Assembly (NCBI RefSeq): GCF_026586665.1 | Contig: NZ_JAODIY010000009.1 | Coordinates: forward strand, 1-64,000 | Direction: 5' to 3' | DNA length: 64,000 nucleotides | From: Halovenus rubra | GTDB lineage: Archaea; Halobacteriota; Halobacteria; Halobacteriales; Haloarculaceae | Part shown: positions 44,657-53,664 of the stretch, piece by piece | Position numbering within the stretch: position 1 is the stretch's first letter | Layout of the letters: each line of letters starts with the position of its first letter | Notes under the pieces: generated by a model | What the model was told of the DNA's origin: nothing | Databases searched by the model: none | The model's input: only the letters and a program-made list of their open reading frames with translations | Translations under genes and position numbers: made by a program

Positions 44657-46585
44657 GTGACAAACGACGAACCCGACCCCGAAGAACCGCTCGGCGACTC
44701 CGATTCGGGTACATCTTCGGCAGATGACGCCAACCCGGGACCGGATAATGGGAAGGAAAACCGAGAAGAGCTACTCTACGATACGCTCGAAGAATTGGGC
44801 CGACCTGTTGTGACTGCTGTCCGGTATGCCCAAGAAAACGAGACGAATCAGAGCGATGCGACAGCAGCACTCGATGCGCTCGTTGAAGACGGGATCGCTG
44901 AGCGTTTGGACGTATCGGCAGACCCCGTCGTCTGGTATCCAAGCGATTGGGCCCGGATGACTGACCGAGAGCGTGTCGTTGTGTTCCCTGAGCGGCGCGA
45001 GCTCGTTGTCGATCAGCCAACCCAGCTCACCCGTGCCCAACTTTCGCAGTTCGCTCATCTAGTTGATACGACTGGCTCGGGCGCATACAAGTACGAGATT
45101 CGGCAGGAAGATATCTGGCAGGCCCCCTACGAGACGTTCGGAGACCTACAAGATACAGTTCACGACGTGTTGCCCGAACGGTATCCACATCTTGAGGAGT
45201 GGCTAGAAAGTCAGTATCGGCGTGCGAACCGATTCACGTTACGAACTCACGAGGACGGGTACGTCGTTCTAGAGGCAGCGACAGACGACCTTATGGGGAA
45301 CGTTGCCCGTCAAAAGCTAGAAGAGGGACAGCTCCGGGCGACGATTTCGGAGACTGAAAGTTGGGTTGCCGAAGAACATGTCGCCGCAGTCAAGCGGACG
45401 CTCTACGATGCAGGGTATCCCGTTCGTGACGAACGGGACCTCGACAGCGGCAACGAACTCCCAGTCGAACTCAACCTCGAATTGCGTGCGTATCAGGAAG
45501 ACTGGCGCTCGAATTTCATGGAAAACCGGTCAGGGGTGCTCGTCGGGCCGCCAGGCAGTGGGAAAACCGTAACTGCGCTTGGCATTTTGGCCGCTGTCGA
45601 GGGCGAGACGCTGGTTCTTGTCCCGGGCCGAGAGCTTGCTGGACAGTGGCGTGAGGAAATACTCGCACACACGTCGCTCACCGACGAGGAGGTTGGCGAA
45701 TACCACGGGGGCGAGAAAAATGTTCGGCCCGTAACAATCGCTACATACCGGACCGCAGGGATGGACCGTCACCGCCAACTCTTTGACACTCGGGAGTGGG
45801 GGCTCATAATTTATGACGAGGTCCACCACATCAGCGCCCCAATCTACCGACAAAGTACGGATTTACAGACACAACACCGTCTTGGCCTTTCGTCAAGTCC
45901 TGTTCGGGAAGATGACCGTGAGAAAGATATCTACACGCTTATTGGCCCACCAATCGGCACGGACTGGGATTCGCTGTTCGATGCCGGATATGTCGCTGAG
46001 CCAGAGGTCGAAATCCGATACGTTCCTTGGGACTCACCGGAAGTCCAAAACGAGTACGTCAGTTCTCACGGACACGACCGACGCCAGCGGGCAGCGAGTA
46101 ATCCCGCGAAGATTCAGGAAATCAAACAGCTACTCTCACGAAACCCAGAGGAGCAGGCACTTGTTTTCGTCGAGTACCTCGACCAAGGCAGGGCATACGC
46201 CGACGCTCTCGACGTGCCGTTCATCAGTGGCGAGATGCCCCACGCGCGGCGCGAGAAATTCTTCGAGCAGTTCCGAACTGGTATAGTCTCCACGTTGGTT
46301 GTCTCACGTGTCGGTGACGAAGGGATTGACTTGCCAAGCGCCCAACTTGCAATTGTTGCCTCTGGTCTCGGGGGTTCTCGTCGGCAAGGAACACAGCGTG
46401 CGGGCCGGACAATGCGTCCGACCGGTCGCGCACGCATGTATGTTCTTGCAACTCGTGGTACGCGCGAAGAGGAGTTCGCTCGCCAGCAGATGCGTCATCT
46501 CTCTAGCAAGGGTGTCCGAGTCACGGAACGTAGCGGCGAGGCGTTCGATATGTCTGAAACTCCCCGAGAAGAGCACCAATCTTAG
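44657..46585 (+). CDS. XPB-like superfamily 2 DNA helicase
   Basis: 642 residues from GTG at 44657. An N-terminal winged-helix-like region (about 30-90) and middle damage-recognition-like part precede the helicase: ELRAYQEDWRSNFMENRSGV (Q-like), Walker A GPPGSGKTVTAL (about 297), motif Ia VLVPGRELAGQW, DEVH (LIIYDEVHHISAP), motif III LGLSSSP, and in the second RecA domain STLVVSRVGDEGIDLP and RRQGTQRAGRTMRP (VI). These fit archaeal XPB/Rad25 helicases. The role in repair or transcription is inferred. Its 3' end overlaps the convergent DUF373 gene by 4 bases. Confidence 0.9.
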   Translation: MTNDEPDPEEPLGDSDSGTSSADDANPGPDNGKENREELLYDTLEELGRPVVTAVRYAQENETNQSDATAALDALVEDGIAERLDVSADPVVWYPSDWARMTDRERVVVFPERRELVVDQPTQLTRAQLSQFAHLVDTTGSGAYKYEIRQEDIWQAPYETFGDLQDTVHDVLPERYPHLEEWLESQYRRANRFTLRTHEDGYVVLEAATDDLMGNVARQKLEEGQLRATISETESWVAEEHVAAVKRTLYDAGYPVRDERDLDSGNELPVELNLELRAYQEDWRSNFMENRSGVLVGPPGSGKTVTALGILAAVEGETLVLVPGRELAGQWREEILAHTSLTDEEVGEYHGGEKNVRPVTIATYRTAGMDRHRQLFDTREWGLIIYDEVHHISAPIYRQSTDLQTQHRLGLSSSPVREDDREKDIYTLIGPPIGTDWDSLFDAGYVAEPEVEIRYVPWDSPEVQNEYVSSHGHDRRQRAASNPAKIQEIKQLLSRNPEEQALVFVEYLDQGRAYADALDVPFISGEMPHARREKFFEQFRTGIVSTLVVSRVGDEGIDLPSAQLAIVASGLGGSRRQGTQRAGRTMRPTGRARMYVLATRGTREEEFARQQMRHLSSKGVRVTERSGEAFDMSETPREEHQS

Positions 46586-47706
46586 CTGCTCTGCTCGATA
46601 TTGTTGTACCCAACACTGCTAACGTACGCAGCAACCCGGACACCGACGATACTTACTACAATACTCCCAAGGATGAACACAGCAAGGAGCGTCCCCGGTG
46701 CGAGCGAGAACTGTTCGACCTCGATTGGGCCATAATTCATCGCGGGCACCACGAAGGGGTCGGACACATCTGACCGCTGGATTACGTATGCAGCAAATCC
46801 ACGCAGCGCCAGTCCGACAGCGACCGCGACGAATGGGAGGTTGATATAGGCTGCACCGATGTTGTCGTCCCGGATAATCTCATCAAGCAGACGGCCACTG
46901 CTGGCGATAAGCGCCGCGCCCGTAATCCACGGGATACTATCGTAGAGAAACTGCATGACGATGATGAGTTCTCCGTCGGCAGCACGGTCTAGCGATGTTG
47001 CGCCAAGGGCTCCGACAAAGACCCCAACCATAGCAAGTCCGCCCGCGACAACGTACGTAACCAGAGAGACTTTTCCGGCGTACAACGCGTCTCTGATGCT
47101 CGCCGAAAGCGTGGCAAGGAGGCCATCAATATTGAGGCCCTTGTACAGTAGAAATACGCCGAGTACGGCAGCAATAGCACCAACAGAGACCGTGATACTT
47201 TCGAAAACAGCAAGTAGTGCAGGGAAAGCTAGCAATATCAGCCCGAGTGGAACGAGTACTGTTGTTCGCAACTGTTCGTCTGCAAGAAACTGTTTTAGCA
47301 GGTAGTACGTCGACTCAATGTCGCGTGCTTGGCGCACTACAACTTGGTCAATAGCATCGACCGGTACGCGGCTCTCGATAATCGGGACTAGGCGTTCGTC
47401 TTCGGCGCTGTCGACGACGGCAACAGCGGACTCTGGCGAGTATTCCGAGACGAGTTCGTCGACCTGTGAGGCAATCGAACGGTTGAACGTGACTGTATCG
47501 CCGTCCCCAGAGAGAACTGCAAGTACCGTCTCATCATCTAAATCACGCGAAACACGAAGTCCCTCAAGTAGACAGTTTACTCTGCTGTCTTCTGGGTCGT
47601 CGATACCCACTGTCGTCACGAGTCCCTCAATAGCGTCGGCACCCACAACTGGTGGGTCAGTATCGAGTTTGGCACCCCGATAGATACAGACGACGAGGGT
47701 TGTCAC
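46582..47706 (-). CDS. DUF373 family membrane protein
   Basis: 374 residues. A cytosolic N-terminal domain of about 145 residues (TLVVCIYRGAKLDTDPPVVG, VLAVLSGDGDTVTFNRSIAS) is followed by about seven membrane helices (TVLVPLGLILLAFPALLAVF to the last near residue 355). This is the standard architecture of DUF373, widespread in Euryarchaeota and of unknown function. It overlaps the helicase gene tail to tail by 4 bases. Confidence 0.88.
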   Translation of the reverse strand: MTTLVVCIYRGAKLDTDPPVVGADAIEGLVTTVGIDDPEDSRVNCLLEGLRVSRDLDDETVLAVLSGDGDTVTFNRSIASQVDELVSEYSPESAVAVVDSAEDERLVPIIESRVPVDAIDQVVVRQARDIESTYYLLKQFLADEQLRTTVLVPLGLILLAFPALLAVFESITVSVGAIAAVLGVFLLYKGLNIDGLLATLSASIRDALYAGKVSLVTYVVAGGLAMVGVFVGALGATSLDRAADGELIIVMQFLYDSIPWITGAALIASSGRLLDEIIRDDNIGAAYINLPFVAVAVGLALRGFAAYVIQRSDVSDPFVVPAMNYGPIEVEQFSLAPGTLLAVFILGSIVVSIVGVRVAAYVSSVGYNNIEQSS

Positions 47707-47878
47707 AGAAGTATCAAAACGGTCCCGGAATAAAAATCCCTACAATCTGTTCGGACTCTTCTCTGTCCTGTTGCCCGTCGGGCCACCCTACATCTGCAGT
47801 TGTCCTATCGCCCTGTCGAAAGTAGCGCCACAGAAAATCAGTTGTCTTCCCCAATAAAAGCCATTGCCCGGGAAACGC

Positions 47879-48745
47879 TCATTCACCAAGAGATTCGGGC
47901 ATAATCACACCCTCATCAGTGACAACGTTTTCGAGCAACCCGACTGGTGTGGCGTCATAGGCGGGGTTTTCGATTTTGAATCCTTCCGGTGGTTCTCGCA
48001 TTACTTCGCTTGTCACTCGCTGTTCATTCTCGAACCTGAACCCGCCCTCGATAATCTTTGCAGCTGAACCAACGCTTGTCACCGGGACAGCCACATCGGC
48101 TGCTGTGGCCGCGATTGGATAGGTTCCGACACGGTTGTACAGCGTCTTGTCGACAATACACGTCATTCCAATGAACACGTGGTCAACGTCATCAAGATAC
48201 GACCCAGCAGCGCTGTCGACTATGAGTCTGGTGTCGACCCCATCGTACTCACCCAGTCGGCGTGCAGTTTTTCGCCCCAGATACCGGGGACGCGACTCAG
48301 TGACATAGACGGTTAACTCAGTGCCGTCTTCGACAGCGGCCTCAATACCCGACAAGACGGTTGTCGAATAGTCGTGGGTCAATAGCGTTTGGGTCGACTC
48401 AATCATCGATGCAACCCGGTCCGCAGCCGCCTGTTTGCTCTCTTCGATGCGTTCGATAATGGCATCAATTGTGTCGAGTGTCAGGTTCTTTGCCGCTGTG
48501 ACTGTCTCGACGTTACTCGTAGCAACGGTCTCGACGATTTCACACTGTGTGTTGTGTAGCGATGCGTGAGAAGGGTTGGCCCGCTGGAGAGCGCTGCTAT
48601 TTCTGTCGAGTGCTCGGTGGTATTCGTCGACTGTTGGAAACTCACGTTCGGTCACTGAACGAAGGGCTCGTGCAGCTTTGACAGCTACTTCCGAGGAACT
48701 GTGGGTCTGCATATCGGCAATCTCCGCGGCCGTTTCGTCTATCAT
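47879..48745 (-). CDS. eIF2B alpha/beta/delta-like protein
   Basis: 288 residues from ATG at 48745 (MIDETAAEIADMQTHSSSEV). An N-terminal helical domain is followed by the Rossmann-like domain typical of PF01008: TVYVTESRPRYLGRKTARRL, DTRLIVDSAAGSYLDDVDHV, TAADVAVPVTSVGSAAKIIE and the closing NPAYDATPVGLLENVVTDEG. Family members are eIF2B subunits, methylthioribose-1-phosphate isomerases and ribose-1,5-bisphosphate isomerases. The C-terminal pattern resembles the eIF2B-like archaeal group, but an isomerase role cannot be excluded. Confidence 0.85.
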   Translation of the reverse strand: MIDETAAEIADMQTHSSSEVAVKAARALRSVTEREFPTVDEYHRALDRNSSALQRANPSHASLHNTQCEIVETVATSNVETVTAAKNLTLDTIDAIIERIEESKQAAADRVASMIESTQTLLTHDYSTTVLSGIEAAVEDGTELTVYVTESRPRYLGRKTARRLGEYDGVDTRLIVDSAAGSYLDDVDHVFIGMTCIVDKTLYNRVGTYPIAATAADVAVPVTSVGSAAKIIEGGFRFENEQRVTSEVMREPPEGFKIENPAYDATPVGLLENVVTDEGVIMPESLGE

Positions 48746-48833
48746 ACACCCACAATCAACCCCCACGACAAAGGACTTTCTGGGTCGAATCGAAACCCAA
48801 TCATATTAGACGGTCGGTGCCCCTCATTAGCCT

Positions 48834-49364
48834 ATGCTGGACTGGCTGGCTGGATTTGCACTCGCCATCGGCCTTCTCTGGGCTGTAGCGGTTTTTCACC
48901 AACTGGGTCACTACGTCACCGGCAGGCAAATTGTCGGGATTCCAAGAGCAGATATGCGGATTGTCTCGCATCTTTTCCCCCGATATCTCGCACTGAGTGG
49001 GGACTCTGGGTGGGTTTCGCCGTACGAGTTCGATCGCTACCGTGAGTGTTATGAACAGTACGATTCCGGGTACAAACACCTAGAACGATTTGTCGCAGGT
49101 GGGGAATTGATACAGGCACTCGTCATTGTCCCGCTTTCAATCGTGCTGGCGCTTGCTGGATTCGAGGCCGTTAGCGCAATCCTCCTAGTCGATTCAATTA
49201 TCGTAACCCTCAGCTATCTCTTGGTCGATGCTTACCTCACTAATCGGAGTGGCTCACTCTCTGGCGACTTTTCGGCACTATGGCACGTCTCAAAGCGAGT
49301 TGCATTCTTTTTATTACTCGCGTTCCTGTTCATTCATTTCGGAGCGTTCTACTTCGTGGTCTGA
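48834..49364 (+). CDS. Membrane protein with HQxGH motif, M50-metalloprotease-like
   Basis: 176 residues. The first helix holds LWAVAVFHQLGHYVTGRQIV, which resembles the HExxH site of site-2 proteases except that Glu is Gln. Helices follow at about 90-120 (LIQALVIVPLSIVLALAGFE), 120-140 and 150-175. The region between (DMRIVSHLFPRYLALSGDSG) is soluble. If related to M50, the catalytic Glu is missing, so it may be a non-proteolytic relative. Function unknown. It lies 35 bases before the phosphoesterase gene on the same strand. Confidence 0.7.
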   Translation: MLDWLAGFALAIGLLWAVAVFHQLGHYVTGRQIVGIPRADMRIVSHLFPRYLALSGDSGWVSPYEFDRYRECYEQYDSGYKHLERFVAGGELIQALVIVPLSIVLALAGFEAVSAILLVDSIIVTLSYLLVDAYLTNRSGSLSGDFSALWHVSKRVAFFLLLAFLFIHFGAFYFVV

Positions 49365-49398
49365 CTGCCGTCATTGATTTAATGCTCGACACCGCAAG

Positions 49399-50106
49399 AT
49401 GGCTTGTATGGAGGGACTCTCGGGAGTGACTGTCCGTGAGAGAGCTATCGTGCTCGACAACGTCCTCGTGGTTGCGGACCTCCACGTCGGACGTGGCTCG
49501 GCATCGAACGTCGAGCTACCGGTTGGCGATGGGAGCGATATGATTCAACGGCTGTCGGAGCTCTGCCAGGAATTCAATCCCGGTACTGTCATCGTTGCTG
49601 GGGACTTGCTACACTCGTTTAATACGATTCCCAGACAAGTTGAGCGGACAGTTGATGGCTTGCAAAGCGTCGTCAGTGACCTCGGCGCTGAGCTGGTTGT
49701 CACCCCTGGAAACCACGATACGATGCTCGATACAGTCTGGTCGGGACCGACGACTCAGGAGTACAAAATTAGCGGTACTGGCACTGTCGTCTGTCATGGA
49801 CACGTCGAGCCCGAGATGGACGCTCAGCGATATATTATCGGACATGATCATCCGACAATCAGTATCGAAGGACAACGGCTCCCGTGTCATTTAGCCAGTC
49901 AAGAGGCATATCAGGGGGCAGCTCTGCTGATGCTCCCGTCATTTAACCGGCTTGTTCGGGGTGTCGAAGTAAACGATATGAGTAGCTCTGATTTCATGTC
50001 ACCCCTTGTTTGCGATGCGGGCTCGCTCGCACCTGCCTTGCGCGATACTGACGCCCGAGAAACACTGACATTTCCAACACTCGAAGAGTTTCGACACCGT
50101 TTGTAA
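49399..50106 (+). CDS. Metallophosphoesterase (calcineurin-like)
   Basis: 235 residues. The dinuclear metal motifs run in order: VVADLHVGRG (D-x-H), VIVAGDLLHS (GDxxH-like), TPGNHDTML (GNHD), VCHGH (HGH) and IIGHDHPTIS. It resembles archaeal stand-alone phosphoesterases related to the DNA-ligase-associated (Lhr-linked) group. The substrate is not evident. The aminopeptidase gene follows after 50 bases. Confidence 0.88.
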   Translation: MACMEGLSGVTVRERAIVLDNVLVVADLHVGRGSASNVELPVGDGSDMIQRLSELCQEFNPGTVIVAGDLLHSFNTIPRQVERTVDGLQSVVSDLGAELVVTPGNHDTMLDTVWSGPTTQEYKISGTGTVVCHGHVEPEMDAQRYIIGHDHPTISIEGQRLPCHLASQEAYQGAALLMLPSFNRLVRGVEVNDMSSSDFMSPLVCDAGSLAPALRDTDARETLTFPTLEEFRHRL

Positions 50107-50155
50107 CCGAGTGAATGCAAAAACACCTTTGAGTCCACCGCACAATCGATTTGAT

Positions 50156-51115
50156 ATGAGCAACCAGTCGCTTCGCACGCCTGCGAAGACTGCAGTCGAA
50201 CAGTGTATGGACCTCAGCCCGGGAGAGTCATTCGTCGTCGTCACCGACAAGAAACGACAGGCAATCGGCGAAGCACTGTACAGGGTTGCTGAAGAAATCA
50301 CTGACGAGGCAGCGATTGTTCGATACCCAGTCGGGGCACAACACGGTGAGGAACCGCCTGAGCCTGTTGGGGAAGCGATGTCCGGTGCAGATGTCGTTCT
50401 CGCTCCGACCACAAAGAGTCTGAGTCATACTACCGCTCGAATGGAAGCGACCGACAGCGGCACACGAGCTGCGACACTTCCGGGTATCACCGACGGCGTG
50501 TTCCTGATGGGGCTAAACGCTGATTACGAAACCATTCGTGAGGAGTGTGCGTCGGTCCTCGAACAGGTCGAACAGGCTGACGAGATTCGGGTTACGTCTC
50601 CACAGGGAACCGATATCACCATGACCGTTAGCGAGCGAGAGTGGCGTGAAGACACTGGTATCGTGCATCAGCCTGGCGATTTCTCAAACCTTCCGGCAGG
50701 CGAAGTATTTGTCAGCCCGGAGTCCGGAACTGGCACAGTTGTCGTTGACGGAACGATGATGCCACACGGAGAGCTCACTGGTGAGCAGACAGTCCGGTTC
50801 GAAGTAGAAGAGGGCTTCATAACACAAATCGACGACGATGAGATCCGAGCCCAGATTGAAACTGCGGCTGAGGATGTTGGTGACGCTGCATACAATCTTG
50901 CGGAACTCGGTATCGGAACGAATATTGCAGTCTCGGAACTGGTTGGGTCTGTCCTACTTGACGAGAAAGCGGGTGGGACTGTCCACCTGGCGATTGGTGA
51001 TAACCACGCAATTGGTGGCGAAGTTGAGGCACCACTTCACCTCGACGGTATTTTGCGCGAACCGACCGTGTTTGCGGATGGCAGTCAGATTGCCCTCCCT
51101 GATTCGGAGATCTGA
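50156..51115 (+). CDS. M29-like (AmpS-type) aminopeptidase-family protein
   Basis: 320 residues from ATG at 50156 (MSNQSLRTPAKTAVEQCMDL). The order of segments fits peptidase family M29: N-terminal RVAEEITDEAAIVRYPVGAQ and ADVVLAPTTKSLSHTTARME, then SGTGTVVVDGTMMPHGELTG, then the metal-binding end region NLAELGIGTN, SVLLDEKAGGTVHLAIGDNH and HLDGILREPTVFADG. The protein is slightly shorter than bacterial AmpS (about 410 residues). A cytosolic metal-dependent aminopeptidase is likely. The start at 50156 has a clear upstream spacer; a farther ATG at 50111 overlaps the previous stop by little and is less likely. Confidence 0.82.
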   Translation: MSNQSLRTPAKTAVEQCMDLSPGESFVVVTDKKRQAIGEALYRVAEEITDEAAIVRYPVGAQHGEEPPEPVGEAMSGADVVLAPTTKSLSHTTARMEATDSGTRAATLPGITDGVFLMGLNADYETIREECASVLEQVEQADEIRVTSPQGTDITMTVSEREWREDTGIVHQPGDFSNLPAGEVFVSPESGTGTVVVDGTMMPHGELTGEQTVRFEVEEGFITQIDDDEIRAQIETAAEDVGDAAYNLAELGIGTNIAVSELVGSVLLDEKAGGTVHLAIGDNHAIGGEVEAPLHLDGILREPTVFADGSQIALPDSEI

Positions 51116-51219
51116 ACATCGATTTCAGTCGGTATCCGAGCGTTCCAACTATCCGGTGGCAGTTCCAAATGTTGGATACGGCAACGACTGGAAAACAGCG
51201 GTTCAGAGCCAGCGGGCAG

Positions 51220-51495
51220 CTACGCACTGACGGTTGTACGTGGTTTTCTCACTCGAACGCCGCCAGTGCCAGATACAACGATATCGTATTCGTTTCTTCC
51301 AAACGAGAGTGTCCAACTGGACGAATCGTGTTTGGCTAACCGACAGACAACATCTAGCTCAATCTGGTTCTGTAACGCAAAATATAGCGCTTCCGGCTTA
51401 CTGCCTCCTTTTGCAATTGCCTCGATTATCTCGATTGGCACAGGATTGGTTATTATAGCTGAAATACATATGCCAGAGTAACGCGTTTCCTCCAT
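51220..51495 (-). CDS. HalOD1-like small output-domain protein
   Basis: 91 residues from ATG at 51495. VPIEIIEAIAKGGSKPEALY, followed by ALQNQIELDVVCRLA and the closing strands WTLSFGRNEYDIVVSGTGGV, follow the pattern of the haloarchaeal HalOD1 output domain (about 75 residues, helices and then a beta hairpin with W-x-F and V-x-V). HalOD1 proteins are presumed signalling outputs. The start is uncertain, since the frame is open 108 bases further upstream. It faces the aminopeptidase gene tail to tail. Confidence 0.55.
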   Translation of the reverse strand: MEETRYSGICISAIITNPVPIEIIEAIAKGGSKPEALYFALQNQIELDVVCRLAKHDSSSWTLSFGRNEYDIVVSGTGGVRVRKPRTTVSA

Positions 51496-51607
51496 ACCTC
51501 GAATTGTGAAACTGCTACGCTGTAATGGATGCTCACGGTTCGTTGAACCCAACAGTGGAGAACGTGACCAGAGAAACTCGTCTTTACTGTGCCACGCCGG
51601 CACTCAG

Positions 51608-52021
51608 TTACCCTTCAACAGACTGTTCGGTCTGTACTTGGTCGTCGTATTTGCTCTCAAACTCCTGAATGAGTTGTCCCATCTGCGCGTACCAGTCGTT
51701 TAGCATTCGTTGCATGTCATCGGCGATTTCGGACGGGTCAGTCGGTCTGTAGACGTGGTAGTACCCTCCTTGGTCGTAGTTGACCTGTTCTTTCTGAATG
51801 AACCCCGACTGAATCAGCCGTTGCACTGCTCGATACGCAGTTGACCGCTCTCTGTCGACTTGCTCTGCGATTTCGTCGACTGTCTGCGCGGCTTCGGCAG
51901 CGACCATTACCCGAAAGACTTCTCTATCTAGCTGTTTGAGACCGTGAAAGCATTCGAGAAGCCCCTCACATTCCATATCCTGCCGTAGTTGTTCAGACAT
52001 TGAGTCTGGCATTTTTATCAT
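51608..52021 (-). CDS. TrmB-like winged-helix transcriptional regulator
   Basis: 137 residues. A winged helix occupies about 25-85: REVFRVMVAAEAAQTVDEIA, EQVDRERSTAYRAVQRLIQS, GFIQKEQVNYDQGGYYHVYR. The pattern VDEIAEQVDRERSTAYRAVQ matches TrmB-family DNA-binding domains. A helical dimerisation tail follows (DDMQRMLNDWYAQMGQLIQE). A second ATG nine bases in (52012) is an equally good start. Targets unknown; the AI-2E transporter gene lies upstream on the same strand. Confidence 0.8.
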   Translation of the reverse strand: MIKMPDSMSEQLRQDMECEGLLECFHGLKQLDREVFRVMVAAEAAQTVDEIAEQVDRERSTAYRAVQRLIQSGFIQKEQVNYDQGGYYHVYRPTDPSEIADDMQRMLNDWYAQMGQLIQEFESKYDDQVQTEQSVEG

Positions 52022-52146
52022 CTGTGAGTAACTGCCGCACTGTTAAAAGACTTGTGTGCTAATGACACAATTCTCTACTTTCGGGTGCTACCACCGCAGT
52101 TTAGGCCCCCAACGAAATCGTGCTTACCCAGTCTGGAGCGATATCG

Positions 52147-53253
52147 CTACTGCTCGTTTACTGACTCTGGCACTTCCTGATCACGACTCTGGCTGTCCTT
52201 TGTTGGAGTTGAGTCTGGCATCTCATCGGGGGTCTCCTCTGTATCGATGGTCTCTTCGATATATTCACTGCGGTACACATCTATCAAAGCACGCAGTGAC
52301 CCAATTATTACGGGTCCAAAGAAAATCCCGATAAACCCAATCAAGTAAACACCTCCAAGAACGCCAAGAATAACGACACTCGGGTTGAGTCGCGTTTCGG
52401 TGTACCTATCGATAATTAACGGACGAAGGAAATCATCACTTAGGCTCACAACGATAGCTCCGTAAACAAAGAGAACTCCCCCGGCAACTGCTTGGTCGAC
52501 GCTGACGAGGTACACTGCGGCAGGTCCCCAGACGAGAAATGAACCGATAATAGGGAGTACGGCAAGGAAAATCATCACTGCTGTCCAGAAAATAGCATTG
52601 GGAACGCCAAGAACGATCAGGCCCAAGCCAGCGACTATCCCCTGTACAACTGCAATCAAGACGTGACTCGCGAGCACTGCCCACATCACGTCATCAAACT
52701 CCTGACGAATCTGACTTTGAATATGATCTGGTAGTGGGAGTGTTGCGTCCAACCAACGATAGAACCGATCACCGTCTTTGAGGAAGTAGTAGAGCAAAAA
52801 CATCGTAAGAGCGAGACCGATGGCAAGGTTCGAGAGTGTCTGAAAGAGTCCGACTGCACCATCCACGGTTCCAAGTCCCGACTCTTGGAACCCGTTTTGG
52901 ATGGCTTCCATTATATCTACTTCCTCACCCGTCACATTCTCTATCCATCGCTCTACTTCAGTAAACTCAACATCTCCACTCCTCACTTGTGTGAGTAGCC
53001 CGCGTCCTTCTCGGAAAACGATGCGAAGAAGCCACAGTGTCGGTAGCACAAGTGCAATGGTCGCCGAAACCACCAACCCACCGGCGGTCAGCTGTTTCCC
53101 GAACTTTGGCTCGAACCGCCTTTGTAGCGGTCGGAGTGGATAGGCAAGCAACAGCGCAAGGAGTATAAACTGCAAGAATGGTTTGACGAGCAAGAACGTG
53201 ACCACGAGCAATCCCGCGGTTAGCGACAGAATCAGTGCCCGTGTTGTATTCAT
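52147..53253 (-). CDS. AI-2E family (UPF0118) transporter
   Basis: 368 residues with about eight membrane helices. It begins with ALILSLTAGLLVVTFLLVKP and LQFILLALLLAYPLRPLQRR (the characteristic P-loop-like turn), then the soluble segment (about 70-140), then LAIGLALTMFLLYYFLKDGD, LTPVAAVYLVSVDQ-type helices and a closing IGIFFGPVIIGSLRALIDVY. The C-terminus is acidic. This family exports small molecules or acts in Na+/H+ exchange in haloalkaliphiles; the name AI-2E does not prove a quorum-signal substrate here. Confidence 0.9.
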   Translation of the reverse strand: MNTTRALILSLTAGLLVVTFLLVKPFLQFILLALLLAYPLRPLQRRFEPKFGKQLTAGGLVVSATIALVLPTLWLLRIVFREGRGLLTQVRSGDVEFTEVERWIENVTGEEVDIMEAIQNGFQESGLGTVDGAVGLFQTLSNLAIGLALTMFLLYYFLKDGDRFYRWLDATLPLPDHIQSQIRQEFDDVMWAVLASHVLIAVVQGIVAGLGLIVLGVPNAIFWTAVMIFLAVLPIIGSFLVWGPAAVYLVSVDQAVAGGVLFVYGAIVVSLSDDFLRPLIIDRYTETRLNPSVVILGVLGGVYLIGFIGIFFGPVIIGSLRALIDVYRSEYIEETIDTEETPDEMPDSTPTKDSQSRDQEVPESVNEQ

Positions 53254-53643
53254 ATACGCATTTGTCCACGTCTCACGTATAAAATAATAGGATCGTTACG
53301 GACTCTGAAACACTGCTTGGGTGAGATCGCTCATCGTGTATGAAATGTTACGATATAAATAGATATAGACTTGGTGTGGTTTTGCCAGCACTACCCAGTC
53401 AAGCGTGGCATGGTGTGTCCAATCTAGAAAGTTCTTTACGAAACTGATCCGTTCTATTATTTACTCGAACGTTTCTTAAACAAGATGCTTGAACCTCTCT
53501 TTACACTCGACGACGATTATCGTCATCGTCTCTGTGTGAGCGTCCCAAGCCTTCTCGATAGAGACGTCATTTCGGGTATACTCGGATCCGCAAATAATAG
53601 CTGACTCTCGCTAACAGGCAATGAAGATAGTAATATTTATATA
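53254..53643. other. Intergenic region with divergent promoters, no gene seen
   Basis: AT-rich, about 390 bases. It separates the divergent transporter gene and the third iron-box-controlled gene. Only short open frames are present. TATA-like runs occur near 53275-53290 (minus-strand gene) and 53630-53645 (plus-strand gene, ATATTTATATATTT). Confidence 0.5.
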
Positions 53644-53663
53644 TTTTTAGGCTGGCCTAAAAA
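53644..53663. promoter_or_regulatory. Iron-box-like palindrome before the third binding-protein gene
   Basis: TTTTTAGGC-TG-GCCTAAAAA: a perfect dyad with nine-base arms, the strongest box of the window. It ends one base before ATG at 53665, directly after a TATA-like ATATTTATATA. Leaderless transcription from the ATG would place the operator across the start site. Confidence 0.9.
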
Positions 53664-53664
53664 T

